From contig JAFKAC010000003.1 of assembly GCA_025766275.1 (NCBI GenBank), forward strand, positions 186,001-250,000: 64,000 nucleotides of DNA. The letters are read 5' to 3'. Made by a program: the position numbers and the translations under genes. Source of the stretch: Lactarius indigo (taxonomy: Eukaryota > Basidiomycota > Agaricomycetes > Russulales > Russulaceae). Position 1 is the first letter of the stretch, and every line of letters starts with the position of its first letter. Shown here one piece after another: positions 11,685-22,689 of this stretch. The notes under the pieces were generated by a model that saw only the letters and a list, made by a program, of their open reading frames with translations, searched no databases and had not been told where the DNA came from.

Positions 11685-13315
11685 TCAGACTCTTCCAGGC
11701 GGGCCGTGGGAAATATAGAACTGACGTACCTTAGGTGAGACCACAACTATCCACTCTCGTTCCCCCACGATATTGGAAGGATGTAGGAAAGTGTCCTTCG
11801 ACGCGAACTCGCGATAGGGTAAGCGCGTCTCGACTTCACCCGACTTCCAGTGTTCGCCGACCACCTTTGTCGAAGCGGATATTGGAATCTTGAAGTTCCA
11901 ACGACGGTGATGGGTTCTCTGCTGTAGATGGAATATGAACTGCGCGCATGGGATCGTAATCGTGTACAATCAACGGGGAGGTGGCATGTGATCCAAAAAG
12001 GGCCAGCTGGCGCTGGCACGACGTCGGAGTAAGGGAGGATACGTGTCCCGAGAGGGCCCCAGTTTTTCCAAGATACCTTGCATACACCCGAGTGGACCAG
12101 AGAGAGAAGTGCGGTGACAGCTGAAAATCACAGCATATTCGGATCGCCGAATACTCGGTTCTGGTATGTGATAACTGAGGCGGAGCGTCATGGTGTCAAC
12201 TCTAGAGGAGCGGAAGGGAAGAAGACGCCCTCGAGAGAATTGAGACTCCGCGCGACGCTTAGAGGACGCGATCCACTCCTTGGAAAACACGGAGGAGAGT
12301 ATTGATGCGTTTGGCTTCAGCGGTGGTAGCCCGAGGGAGCATACATTTTGCATGCAGGGGGGGGAAGAGGCAAGTTCGAGTTTGTGGATCTCCAAAGTAT
12401 TTATGGACTCTCTTATCAGCATGATAAAGTTGCTATCGATGACTGTGACTTTAAGCGCTCCTGGTAATGCACCGAGCTGTGGAAAGCAGTTCCAAAACGT
12501 GATTAAGACTGAAGTGACATAGTAAAAGTACCCACAAATGTCACAGTCCCAGCCTTCCATGAGACGAGGTAAACGGAAGAGCGACAGTTTTGGATGTACT
12601 GCCGTAGCGAGGATGTGATCGCCAAGGAATTCCACCTCGATCCTAATGACTCCAAGATAATCAACCAAAGGGAGAGATTTAGTATGCGCGGCTGAGAGGG
12701 GGTGAGGTGCGCCTGTCGTAAACTCAAAGAAAGCAAGTTGGTGTTGGACAAGCCTGGTGGAGGTTCCCTTTTCCCTGCGACTTGTCAGCAAAGTGACCGC
12801 CAAAGTAATGAGAAGGCCTCTCAACCTGACGGCTACAGCTAAGTCATTGTCGACAGAGAACACGAGATTATAAGGGATTTGGAAGTCTTTCAGAGAAATG
12901 TGGACCCAATGCGGCTCCTCCTTGGGTGGGGAAGCGAAAAGGTCCACATATCCATATCGGGTCAGGTCTGTGTTGGATCTGGAGATCAGATAACCGTCCT
13001 GTATGATATTCTTGCGGAGATAGGGCTCCGAGTTTATGGAGAATTCTGTGTATAGGTTCCATTGTAGATCATTCCACGTCTTTTCAGTGATGTCGCAGGA
13101 GCTCGAGACGCTCAGAGAAAGGACAGTTTGGGGGTAGAAAGTCGTCGACACCGTTGAGTTGAGTGTGTATGATGTACTGGAGATACGAGGTCTCAGCAAC
13201 GATGGCTGTAGTTTCGGCGACATGTCCCCTGCATAGATAACAGATCTGTGACTGGGAGGTAAGCAAAAATGTGGACTAGTAGCTCCGTTGAAAGGTTAAG
13301 GAGGTTGCAGGACAT
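11685..13315 (-). pseudogene. F-box protein, tandem copy 5 (diverged, broken)
   Basis: Starts MSCNLLNLSTELLVHIFAYL at 13315, an F-box like that of copies 1-4 but clearly diverged. Relative to copy 2 there is a +1 shift around 13195-13205 (before SYLQYIIHTQ) and another at about 13092 (stop just after LELLRHH; the next frame continues KTWNDLQWNLYTEF). A long frame then runs to 11970 with matching landmarks (QDGYLI, LEFLGDHILATA). Near 12000 the frame changes again to reach GEHWKSGEVETRLPYREFA. The position at the far end of the array and the divergence suggest the oldest copy. Confidence 0.6.
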
Positions 13316-13912
13316 CTCCCTAGATCCAGGCTGGCCGCCGAGTAGTAAGGAGAGTGAGGACAGCGTACAAGAAGCACCTGGGGCTTTAGTTGTAAACGCA
13401 AGTTACAAATGAGCTGCGGGCCCAGCTTTGTCCTACTGTGCTTTATCGTTTGGCTTCTGAACAAAGGAGTGACCGAGAATCCCAAGAGCTTACGCAGCTC
13501 CTACAGAATCACGAGCGCCCCTCGTGTAGCAATTACGTTATTGGAGAAGGCGGCCTATGTAAGGGATCGACCGAGTAAATGGCAGAAAGTGCTCTGAGAC
13601 TCGAGTGGGCCTGCGCCGCAGGGTTGTTGCGGCTTCTGTTGCGGATATAATATACTTTATAGCTTGATGCAGTATATTTATCAACGAACCTGGATTATCT
13701 TGGCTAGACCCTACAGGACCTAAGCGTTCTTTATTTACTTTGCCTTGGCCGTTGATACGATCGGTCGTTTTTTGTCTCTGTAGCGTGCCAGGTGTTCAAA
13801 ACAAAAAAGGTTACAGCTTGATGACTCAGTCTATAACCCGATCTACTGGGAAGACGTCCCTCAAACGAAGTGACAATACACGTACCGACTCTGAAACCAA
13901 CCAATTGAAGCC
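13316..13912. promoter_or_regulatory. Upstream region of the SAICAR synthetase gene
   Basis: No conserved coding region is seen. An AT-rich TATA-like stretch (gatataatatactttatag, about 13644-13663) lies roughly 250 bp upstream of the ATG at 13913. A start site cannot be fixed from sequence alone. Confidence 0.35.
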
Positions 13913-14985
13913 ATGGTTTCTGCCCTAATCGATACCAATATCCCTCAGCTCAAGTTACTCTCCAAGGGTAAGGTACGCGACATCTATGCAACATCCTCGC
14001 TGGAGCACCTGCTCTTCGTTGCATCCGATCGCATATCTGCATACGATGTCATTCTGAAAAATGTGACTACCTCCTTTGTATGTCGGGATCCTGCTTGATG
14101 ACCCGTTATGTAAGGGCATTCCTGACAAGGGTCAAGTCCTCACGGAACTATCGCTCTTCTGGTTCGACAAGCTCAAAGATATTCATCCCGAACCATGTCG
14201 TGACGTCTCGGATCGAATGAGATGCCCGAAGGAGGTACACCAACACAGGGAACAAGTTAGAAGGCCGCTCCATTCTTGTTAAGAAAGCAGAGGTCGTACC
14301 CCTCGAGGCGATCGTGCGGGGATATATCACGGGTAAGTATCGTCAGCGAACACTACTAGCACCGGGATTTACGCAAGAATTCTAGGCTCTGCATGGGCCG
14401 AATACAAGAAATCCCGTACGGTTCATGGAATCCCGCTACCAGGTGGCCTCCTGGAGTCAGAGAAGTTCCCCAGCGCCGCTCTTCACACCCTCCACAAAGG
14501 CAGAGCAAGGAGCTCACGACGAGAACATCTCCCCCGAACAAGGTAAATCGATTTACCTCACCGTGCCACGTAGCGCCACTCACGCCTAATCCCTACAGCC
14601 GCCGCACTCATCGGGCAAGAACTATACGACAAAATTTCTGCCGCGGCCGTGCGGCTTTACACCGCCGCGGCGGAGCACGCAGCCTACGCGAGGGCTCATT
14701 GTCGCTGACACAAAGTTCGAGTTTGGGCTCATCGACGGGGAGCTCATCCTCATCGACGAGGCGCTCACCCCCGATTCGTCGCGTTACTGGCCATTAGAGG
14801 GGTACGCGCCTGGGCGCAGCCAGCCGAGCTTCGACAAGCAATATCTTCGTGACTGGCTCACGTCGCAGGGTTTCCGAAAGGGCCTTGAAGGTGGCCCAGA
14901 CGGTGAGGGCTGGACAATGAGCGAGGAAGTCGTCCGAGAGACGCGTGAGAAGGTACCTGAGCGCGAGAGACTTGCTGCTGAGTGA
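13913..14985 (+). CDS. ADE1: Phosphoribosylaminoimidazole-succinocarboxamide synthase (SAICAR synthetase), with apparent indels
   Basis: The enzyme joins CAIR and aspartate in cytosolic purine biosynthesis. The ATG at 13913 is followed by [13 protein letters not shown] (ATP-binding start of the family) and [12 protein letters not shown]. After an intron at about 14060-14112 the frame resumes with [20 protein letters not shown]. Further landmarks are [38 protein letters not shown] and [13 protein letters not shown]; the stop is at 14983-14985. Several single-base insertions, near 14181, 14215, 14232, 14253 and 14473, break the frame although the protein sequence either side is conserved. Either this is a very young pseudogene or the assembly has indel errors; the gene is normally single-copy and needed for purine prototrophy, which favours error. 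Confidence 0.8.
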
Positions 14986-15059
14986 TCGGTAATGACGGAC
15001 GTCAGCGAAAGCATAGTTCATGGGGATATAGAGGGTAAGGGAATTACAGTTGCTGTATG

Positions 15060-16886
15060 TTAAACGCATGGAAATGGAGATTGTGTCCGCGATGACGCTA
15101 ACCTCGCCTCTTCCACATACGTCCGTAATTTATGCACTATGCTACGCAAATTTTGGCTGTACTTAGCCGAGGTCGGCACAACGTCGAGCACACTACCATC
15201 GTTGCCCATATTAGTCCTCACGAACTCCTCAAGCCGCACGAGCTTTTCACGAGCCAGCCGAACCTCCTCCGGATCGCCATCGCTACCCAGTAAATCCGCT
15301 TTGTTCGCGATGACCATGCGCGCGCGAGCGCTCATCCCAGGCTTGTACTTCTCCAGTTCTTCTTGGAGCATACGTAGCTCAGTCCCAGGGCGCCGGACCC
15401 GAGAGATCCACGACAGTAGATTAAAGCAAGGGAGCGTTCCATGGAACGCAAGAACGAGTGCCCAAGTCCTACGTTGTCCGATGCGTCCTCGATGAGTCCT
15501 GGGTTGTCGGCGATGGTAAACCTGAATGTCTCGAGGAGTTCTTGTGAGTCCCTTGTGAGAGATCCCTGGTTCCGCGTCAGGTGAATCAGCGTACGCGCCA
15601 CTCTCCATAAGTTCCCGCTCGCGCTGCTCCTCAATACTCGTCTCGTCATAGACCACGGCCGTCTTCTCCGCCCACGAACGACCCGTCCTCTGCAACGCGC
15701 ACCACGCCAACGACAGGGTTCAGCGTCGTGAACGCGTACCCAGCCACGGCGCTCCGCGCACGACCGCCAGTCAGTGCACGCAACAGCGTACTCTTCCCTG
15801 CGTTCGGCGCGCCCGACGAGCCCAACGTCCGCGAGCAGCTTCAGTTCAAGCTCAAGCGTCACGCGCTCGCCCTCGTATCCGCGCGTCGCAAACTTGGGCG
15901 ACTGGGTTCGTCGTCGAGTGGAAATGTGGATTTCCGAACCCCGGCGCGCCCCCGGAGGCAACGAGCGTGCCGAGCTGCTTCACGCGCGGCAGGCCGAGCG
16001 GCGCATCCTGGGGCGCGCTGTAGCGTCCGGTGGGAGGTGATCGAGGTCAAGGGCGAGCGGCGCAGCGTCGCGTTGGCGACGCGCGGCACGCATCTCGCGC
16101 TCGGCGCGCCAGAGATCCCACTCGGCTTGTTTGAATGCAGAGCGGCCTGTGTTGTCGTCCTCGTACGTCGGGTAGTGCACCCAGCGGACGCTCCCGCCAG
16201 CGCTGGCGGCGCTCGTCCTTGTCGAGCTGCGCGTACGCCTCTTCCTCTGCCTCCCACTCGTCCTGTGTACGCCGCGGATCGCCGCGCGTGAGCTCGCGCA
16301 CGACCGTGCCGAGCGGAACACGTAGGACGACTGGCGCACCAGGCTCGCCCAGTGCTGCCAAGTTCCCATGCCTTGACCGCCGGCGTTTCCTCGCACATGA
16401 GATGGGACAGATGAGAGTGTCGTGAAGGTGTGGATCAGGGAGGATGTAGACGTCGCCGCCGCGCCCGCCAGTTACCGCCAGAGGGAGGTCCGTGTGGCTT
16501 GAACTTCTCTCTGTGGAAGGCGACACAGCCATCGCCCCCTCGCCCTGAGTGCGAGTAAGCATTATACTGAGAGTAGAATGGCGCATAAACCACACACCTG
16601 CGCGTACGTGCATTATGAGATGGTCGAGAAAGGTTTCGCCCTGCCAGTCAGATTGGCGTAGTTTCCCTGTGCGAATCTAGGTGTGACGTACCCCTTGCCT
16701 CCGTTTCCACTCGGTTTTCCGTTTCCGAAATTCTGCATCCTTTTCTTCCTGTTCGTCAGGCGTTAATTCTCGGTCCTTGGGATTCAGACGTGGCGAGTTT
16801 GGGCCCGCACGCGGAGAAACGGTCGAGTATAGTCGGAAACGCGAGAAAGCGACGCGAAGGTCTAGTGTAACCGCATTTTTTCGCAT
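15060..16886 (-). CDS. MTG2: Obg-family mitochondrial GTPase (MTG2-like), with apparent indels
   Basis: Obg GTPases assist large ribosomal subunit assembly; the fungal Mtg2 form acts in mitochondria. The N-terminus at 16886 is basic and Ser/Arg-rich ([20 protein letters not shown]), fitting a presequence. After short introns the Obg fold appears ([12 protein letters not shown], then [15 protein letters not shown]), then the P-loop [13 protein letters not shown] (near 15790-15820), the G3 region [10 protein letters not shown], and the G4 motif NKAD. Single-base differences break the frame at about 16550 (one G short in a G run), 16470, 15418 and 15386, each flanked by conserved sequence. The two genes at 13.9-16.9 kb converge with only about 75 bp between their stops. 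Confidence 0.75.
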
Positions 16887-17518
16887 GGGCGCATATACGA
16901 AGGTCGTAGTCTTTTTGTAGAGGACTAGCGCCCAGCAAGAGGCAACAAGCGCCTGTAGACCCTAACCTATATATCGTTAAACATTTCCCGATTTTGCGGT
17001 TTTCGACCTTCGCTCACTGGCAGCTCTCCCCTGATGTCTAGCCTAGTAGTGGACACCGCATTTACTCTTTTATCGCATATTTATTCCGTATATTTACAAC
17101 TTAGAACTGAGAAGATCTTCCCCCTGCGCTACGTATACATTCCTACGACCAGTAAGGCAGGTCACTGTTCGCGTTCCTCTGCATGCGACACTCGCGTGCG
17201 GCCATCAACCATCCAAGTATGATCCACTCGCAACCGATGCGGATATTCCTGCGAAGTTAAGCGCAACGCGAAGGGCCTGTGCTATATCATACGCGTTATT
17301 CAACATGCTGCACCCCCGCGCAGTCCTTAGCGATTCTGTATACACGCGTCCTTCGAACTCGGTCGGCATCTTCTACAAAATATCACACCATACAATGACC
17401 TTGCACGTACTTTTACCGCTTTCTGAAGTCCTTACTTTTCTTGATTCGGCTCGAGCATCTCAGGCCGCGGACAAGCTGACAGTATGGGAAACAACAAGCT
17501 TGGTATTCGCAAACTTGG
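16887..17518. repeat. Flank shared by the two LRR F-box arrays (left side)
   Basis: Sequence from about 16985 matches 25355 onward: cgaccttcgctc, gcagctctcccct, a tatttacaact-like block and gagaagat/gagaagaa followed by ccccc. The similarity continues through tcacaccat (about 17385 and 25733) and gacaagctgacagt (17471 and 25825) to the ends of the F-box genes. The AT-rich tatattta...gagaag block looks like the promoter/R region of an old LTR, but no LTR ends were found. No gene is supported. Confidence 0.55.
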
Positions 17519-19192
17519 TCATATCCCCCAACGCGTCGGTGACCATCTACTAGTGAGGAGGTCCGCATGGTTGACGCCGAGGCGAATCATGTCTAAATTA
17601 GAAATAACTTTTCGTCCGGTTTCCGGACCCTTCCCACCCGCAGCTCGGGATTCACCCTTGACACGATCTGAAATGGGCATGTGGTTGTGCTGGTTGTGCT
17701 GGCTAAGGCTTTGCCGCTCTGCGAATCTGGAACTACAGAAGGTGCAGAAGTACTTGTCGTGGTGTAGCACCTAGTAACGTCCCACTATCCCGGGAGAGGG
17801 CCGGGAGGATCGTTGGTGGCGGAGATAACGTGAACGGAACTGTCGGAGGGCCACCGCAAAGGCAATGAATGACGATGCGGCTTCCCACAAGGGTCCGTAC
17901 GCCCGCCCAAGGTCCGGCACGCAAGAGGTCGCGCAGGGAAGGGAGCAAAGCCGTGTGCTCCCCGTCGGCTTGACACAAAGCGCGCAAGACAGACGTCGCA
18001 AGTTCACCGGCCACACGAAAGTCTTTGGCGCCGCCGAATGTGCGGATAAGCTCCACCCATTGCCCACCGTCCACGCCACCCTCTCCAGCGAGAGGCTTTG
18101 TTGTTTCGATGTCTATATCTTCGATACGTGATAGGAAAGGGGAAAACTGGTCACAAATTTGGGCCATGCAGGACAACTGCCAGTCCAACTGTTCGCACGA
18201 AATTCGCAGCTCAACCCGTGTAGGAGCTCTTGGGTGGGTAAAGCAGATGGAAATGGCATGGTTGGAGATTCGAATGTTTGCTCGACTATTCGGCTTTTGG
18301 ATCCCAATCCGGTCGATGAATCGGCCAAGTCGCAAAGCGTCCATAGTGGGTTGGCTAAAGAACGTAATATCGATATCCTCGAGACCTAGGAGCATCGATT
18401 CTGGCCACGAGGCTAGTCTAGGTACTTGCTAGTTCCCCGATATTTGAAGCAGGTGAGAGCAGGGAGAATGACGCGTTCCCTTGATGAGTGGAGGTAAGCT
18501 GAGGTGGTTGCGGCGTGGGCGGAAGGGAAAGGAAATGGAGTGATAGTTTTCTGAGTTGGGTCATGCCGGACAGGGGACTTGCGAACGGCTTCTGGCGAGA
18601 AATAACCGACTCTAGGAATTTCGTGAAGATGAAGGTCCACAATGTCCTTGTGAGAGTGAAAGGAAGCTGCAAGGAACGAGGGAAAGGCAATCCTGGTGGA
18701 GTGAAGACTACGGAGGTGAGGACCCCACCGAAAGGCACTAGGGCAGGGTCAGCTGCAGTGTTATCTCGAGAAAGAAGAACGAGCTTTTCTAGTTTCGAAA
18801 ATGGACTCAGAGATTGTGGAAACTTGCTCCAGGAGCGAGCTAGTGATGGTGAGGCTGATAGAGCTAACACGATCAGATTGCTTCAGTGCAGCCATGATAT
18901 TGCCCTCATCCTCGGGAGCAGGGGGATCGAGAGTGGGAGACCCTCCATAGTTCACAACTGAGAGGCAAACATGGCCAACAGTCTATGGTCTTCAAGACAG
19001 GCGTTCCGTACGTGCAGCGGAGGCGGAGATCTAGACCCACTGGTGACGTAAATATGATTTGTCGCCATCTTCGGGACACGTGTACGAGCGTTGGCCAATC
19101 CTGCGAAGAGCCGTCCAGAAAGTGAAGAAATATGTTCAGAAGGATGTCATCGAAGAGCATCTCAATCGTTGCTTGGTGAGAAAAAGGCCCTT
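17519..19192 (-). pseudogene. LRR-type F-box unit with C-terminal C2H2 finger, array A unit 2 (decayed)
   Basis: Aligned with the intact unit at 25966-27524, this copy shows the same order. The F-box (MLFDDILLNIFLHFLDGSS at 19160, then WPTLVHVSRRWRQIIF) comes first. Then come NYGGSPTLDPPAPEDEGNI, the repeat region with LSGMTQLRKLSLHFLSL, and a C-terminal zinc finger CTFCSSRFAERQSLSQHNQH with Cys-x2-Cys-x12-His-x4-His spacing. Frame changes occur near 18955, 18860, 18720 and 18400, and again before the finger, so no long product is possible. A 47-nt in-frame GT-AG junction (19193-19239) links it to the preceding unit, as in array B. Confidence 0.7.
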
Positions 19193-19239
19193 CTCAAAAC
19201 GTATTAGCGTGGGGTACTGGCACTATGTACACGTCGTAC

Positions 19240-20628
19240 CTGTTCCACGAAGTTCGTTGATCCGTGGTCGCTCATATTCTACCGCTATGAAACGACCAGA
19301 GAGTCGGCATGAGTGCATGAATGGTACTATGGCTTCCCACAAAGGCGCATAACGCGGCTCGGGCTCCCGGATGCAGAGTTTGTGCAGGGCAGGTAGCACA
19401 GTTTCGCGCCGTTTGTCTGATAGTTGCAAAGCATCCACGACGTTTGTCGAGTGATCTCCAGTTACGTGGAACCATTTTGCACCTTTGAATCGGCGGATAA
19501 GCCCCAGCCATTGTTCAGGGTCGCTGTCGTCCTGCCCACTTGATGGTCGCGGCGTGCTGATGTGTAGATCCTCCACACTGGCAAAGGAAAGTCGAAAAAT
19601 GACGGCAGATTAGATAGATGAAGAGAGACCGCTGTGCGTGGTGTCTTGCAAAGCACTTGCAGTTTGAGGCGCGTAGGAGATCCTGGTTGGGTTAAGGAAA
19701 TGGAAATGGCATGCTGAGAGGATAGAATATCGGCCCGACGATGTGATTTCTGTATTTCCTATTCGGTCGACGAATTCGCGGAAGTTTGGATATGTCGAGG
19801 ATGTACATATCCAACGTGATTCGTGATATCCCTGAGACCAGGAGCATCGATTCCGGCCACAAGGCTTTCTAAATACGCGTCTGTTCCTCGAAGATCAAGA
19901 CGAGTGAGAGCAGGGAGAGTAATGCGTTGGACCGGACGGGGAGGGAAATGTAATGTGATCTGCGGCGGAAATGAAATGGAGCGAGAGTGATCGGAGCTGG
20001 GTCATCCCGGACAAGGCAGTCACAAGCATTGATGGTGAAACGTGCCAAATATTGAGAACTTCGTGAAGTCGAAGATCTACAAGGTTCCTGGAAGAATAAA
20101 GAAGCAGGGGGAGTACGGGAAAGGTGATCCTCAGTCAAGTGGAGACTACGGAGGCAGTGGACCCCACCGAAAAGTGTTGGGTAGAGTCAGGCTGCGCGCT
20201 ATCTCGGGACAGAAGGACGAGGTCTTCCAGTCTTGAAAATGACCCCTCGATGACGGAAAGCTTTTCCAGAAGCGATCTTGTGACGGTGAGGCTGATAGAG
20301 CTAACACGATTAGATTGCTTTAGTACGGCCATGATACGGTCCTCATCCTCAGGAGCCGGAGGATCGAGTGCTGGAGAACCCCCGAAGTTCACGACGATAG
20401 GCAGGGTGGGCCAGTGATCCAGGGTCTCCGAGACTGGTGTTCCATGCGTACAGAAAATTCGGAGATTTAGGACCCATTGAGAGGCAAATACAATACGTCG
20501 CCACTTGCGACACGTTTGCACAAGCCTAGGCCAAAGGCGTGGAGAAGCATCCAGATAATAATGAAATATCTTCAGAAGCACCTTGTCGGAGAGCTTCCCG
20601 ATCGTCTCTTGTCGAGAAAGGGAACAAG
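19240..20628 (-). pseudogene. LRR-type F-box unit, array A unit 1 (decayed)
   Basis: The unit begins ETIGKLSDKVLLKIFHYYLD near 20628 and continues WPRLVQTCRKWRRIVFASQ and FGGSPALDPPAPEDEDRI, closest to the first unit of array B (30468-31824). Frame breaks occur near 20140, 19870 and 19580. The last part (19240-19576) is intact and reads HISTPRPSSGQDDSDPEQW to VEYERPRINELRGTG, ending in the phase-1 splice donor shared with array B. This is a pseudogene as written. Confidence 0.7.
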
Positions 20629-20679
20629 TTAGCGAGCGGTAGCGCAGGCGCCGTGCGAAATACGTACCTTTTCCTTTGC

Positions 20680-20800
20680 AGTTTCCAGGGCATTCTCTTG
20701 CTGAAGAAATGAGTTGCGCCGGGGGCGATAAGTGTCGGGCACGGGCACGTCTATTAGGAGATCCATGATATACACCGTCACGTCCTGCAGAGACCTGAAG
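20680..20800 (-). other. Probable upstream coding exon of array A
   Basis: On the minus strand this reads VYIMDLLIDVPVPDTYRP and ends LETAKEK before a GTACGT donor. The sister sequence at 31875-32000 reads VYIPDIPIDVPVPDTYRP and ends LENGREK before GTGAAT. The differences preserve this frame better than the others, so it is probably coding. How it joins the F-box frame is unresolved: the obvious donor is phase 0 while the F-box exon seems to need phase 1. Confidence 0.45.
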
Positions 20801-20867
20801 ACGCTAGATCACTTACTTAGGAGAGCGCATAGAGGGGAATTCATGAGGCAACTATTTCCAGCGTATC

Positions 20868-20875
20868 TTTATATA
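20868..20875 (-). promoter_or_regulatory. TATA box of F-box array A
   Basis: The minus strand reads TATATAAA here, followed by GATACGCTGG. The same arrangement (TATATAAG, then GATACGCTGG) lies at 32082-32089 upstream of array B. It is the only such box in front of either array; none was seen between units. Confidence 0.5.
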
Positions 20876-20909
20876 GAACACGGGGATAAGTCACACGCCT
20901 GACTTGTGG

Positions 20910-22689
20910 GACCGACGGGCCAAGCGATGGACTGCTGTGCACATTGATTGCCGAGCGAGCTGACGTGAGCACCGCTAGCTCAGGCTGTGCTTGCTGTAAT
21001 TTGAATATAGACTACTAATCAGCATCAGTAGTCAGCAAGGTCGTAAAGCTGTGACGAGTAATAGACGTCGACCCGAGGGGAAGTGTAAATGAAAGAGATA
21101 GAAAGGAAATAGGAAAGACGGACGGGAATGCAGACGGACGCACGGAGGCAGGCGACGATTGTTAGAGCTAAGGTAAAGGCATGAATGATATTTTCCGAGT
21201 CCAGAAGGATTATGATCCTTACGGTACAATGCGAAGGGGGCCGTCTTCAGTTTAGACACTGCAATAAGTAAGTTACGGCAACTTCAAGTTGAACTTGGTG
21301 CCCCGAAAGGAAGTGCTATGCTTCTTCGGTGAGATAAAAAAAGAACACTCGTCAACCTTTGCGTGCCAGTGAACCCTAATAATACTTACCGGCCCACCCC
21401 GCCCGCTCCTGCTCTATCTACTGTAGGATCTAGGAGCACTCACTTAACTTCGCTCGCATGCTCGACAACGGTTTCCTTCCCCGATTGTAGAATAGATTCC
21501 CGCAGATATGGAAATACCCGGCTACCGGAGCCCTTCCGCATAAAGCACGCAAGCGGTTCGAAGAACACGAAGAGACGAGGTGACCGGAATGTTTGACGTC
21601 CATTTAGATTTTATTTTTTAGGGCCGTCTCATCGGGTCACGTGGACGTGGTTTCATACAATTTGTAATTCGTACATTCCCGTCAACGACCAGTCAACGAT
21701 TCCGATTATGCCAGCTACATAGATGTCACAAGCAGGTGCTGACATCCATGCTGGAGTTTGCATGGGAGCTGCTAGTCAGTAGCGTGGAAATTATCATGTG
21801 AGCTGCGTCGATTGTTACTGTTGAGCATCAGCACCTCTTTGCAACAACAGTGAAAACCGTGTCGTCTCGCATGTTGAGCAGCACGCTAATCAGCTATGAT
21901 CTAGAACACAGCCGGGGTTGCCTCTGCACTGGATGCAGAGTACTTGGGCTGAGCATGACGAGAGTAGGGAAAACCTAAAATGACGTCCTGTGCAGCAAGG
22001 GGCATTAGTAGCATCTAGCAATGTAGACGAGAGGGGCTTGTACTTAATTTTAAAACCTCAACCCCTTCTGTCGTCCCGGCCCAAGCCTTATCAACAGCCC
22101 GAACATCAGCCTACTGCCAACTGACTCAACTCCAACGACAACAGCGCTAAGACCACAACTAGAGTGGGCTACTGCCGACTCTGACCCGGGGCTCATTGGC
22201 AACCGACCCCACTTTGCGATGAAAGAGTCTGTGCACTCTCAACTTCGGCCTGAGCTGGAGAGACGGTGGGAAGAGCAAGCTTGTCACTGCTTGTGGGGGG
22301 CGCTCGCCTCACTCTCACCCTCCACCAGCTCAGAGTAGCTTGTACAGATCCCACCTCTGCCGGCCCTCCCATTGAGGCTGAGGATTGAGACTCAGGTGTT
22401 GCTTCGGCTAATGTGTTCCAGTGCCAAATATTGTCGGGGTGTAAGCCTGTGCCATGCTATGATAAGCACTGACAATCGGGGGATGTTGGAGGGGTAAACT
22501 ATGACAGAGGCGAGGTCGGGCTGTACCGTATTAACGTCGCACAGAATGGTCAAATTACTGTACCTCCAAATAAGGAATGTCAGAATTTTCGTTCGGCCTC
22601 CGACGGGACCGCGCCCGTTTCCCGGTTGCTCTCTTTTGTTTCTTTTGTCAGCAGATCACACATTCGGGCCTGTGATACTTGGCACTACT
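20910..22689. other. Gene-poor spacer
   Basis: Similarity to the array B flank ends near 20905. I see no conserved reading frame on either strand in the next 1.8 kb. Scattered low-complexity purine tracts lie near 21080-21170 and a tttattttttaggg block at about 21609-21623. Confidence 0.4.

Noticed and set aside
13409..13597. Hydrophobic plus-strand frame (CGPSFVLLCFIVWLL)
   Set aside because: Short, isolated, overlaps the upstream region of the broken F-box copy 5, with no family resemblance.
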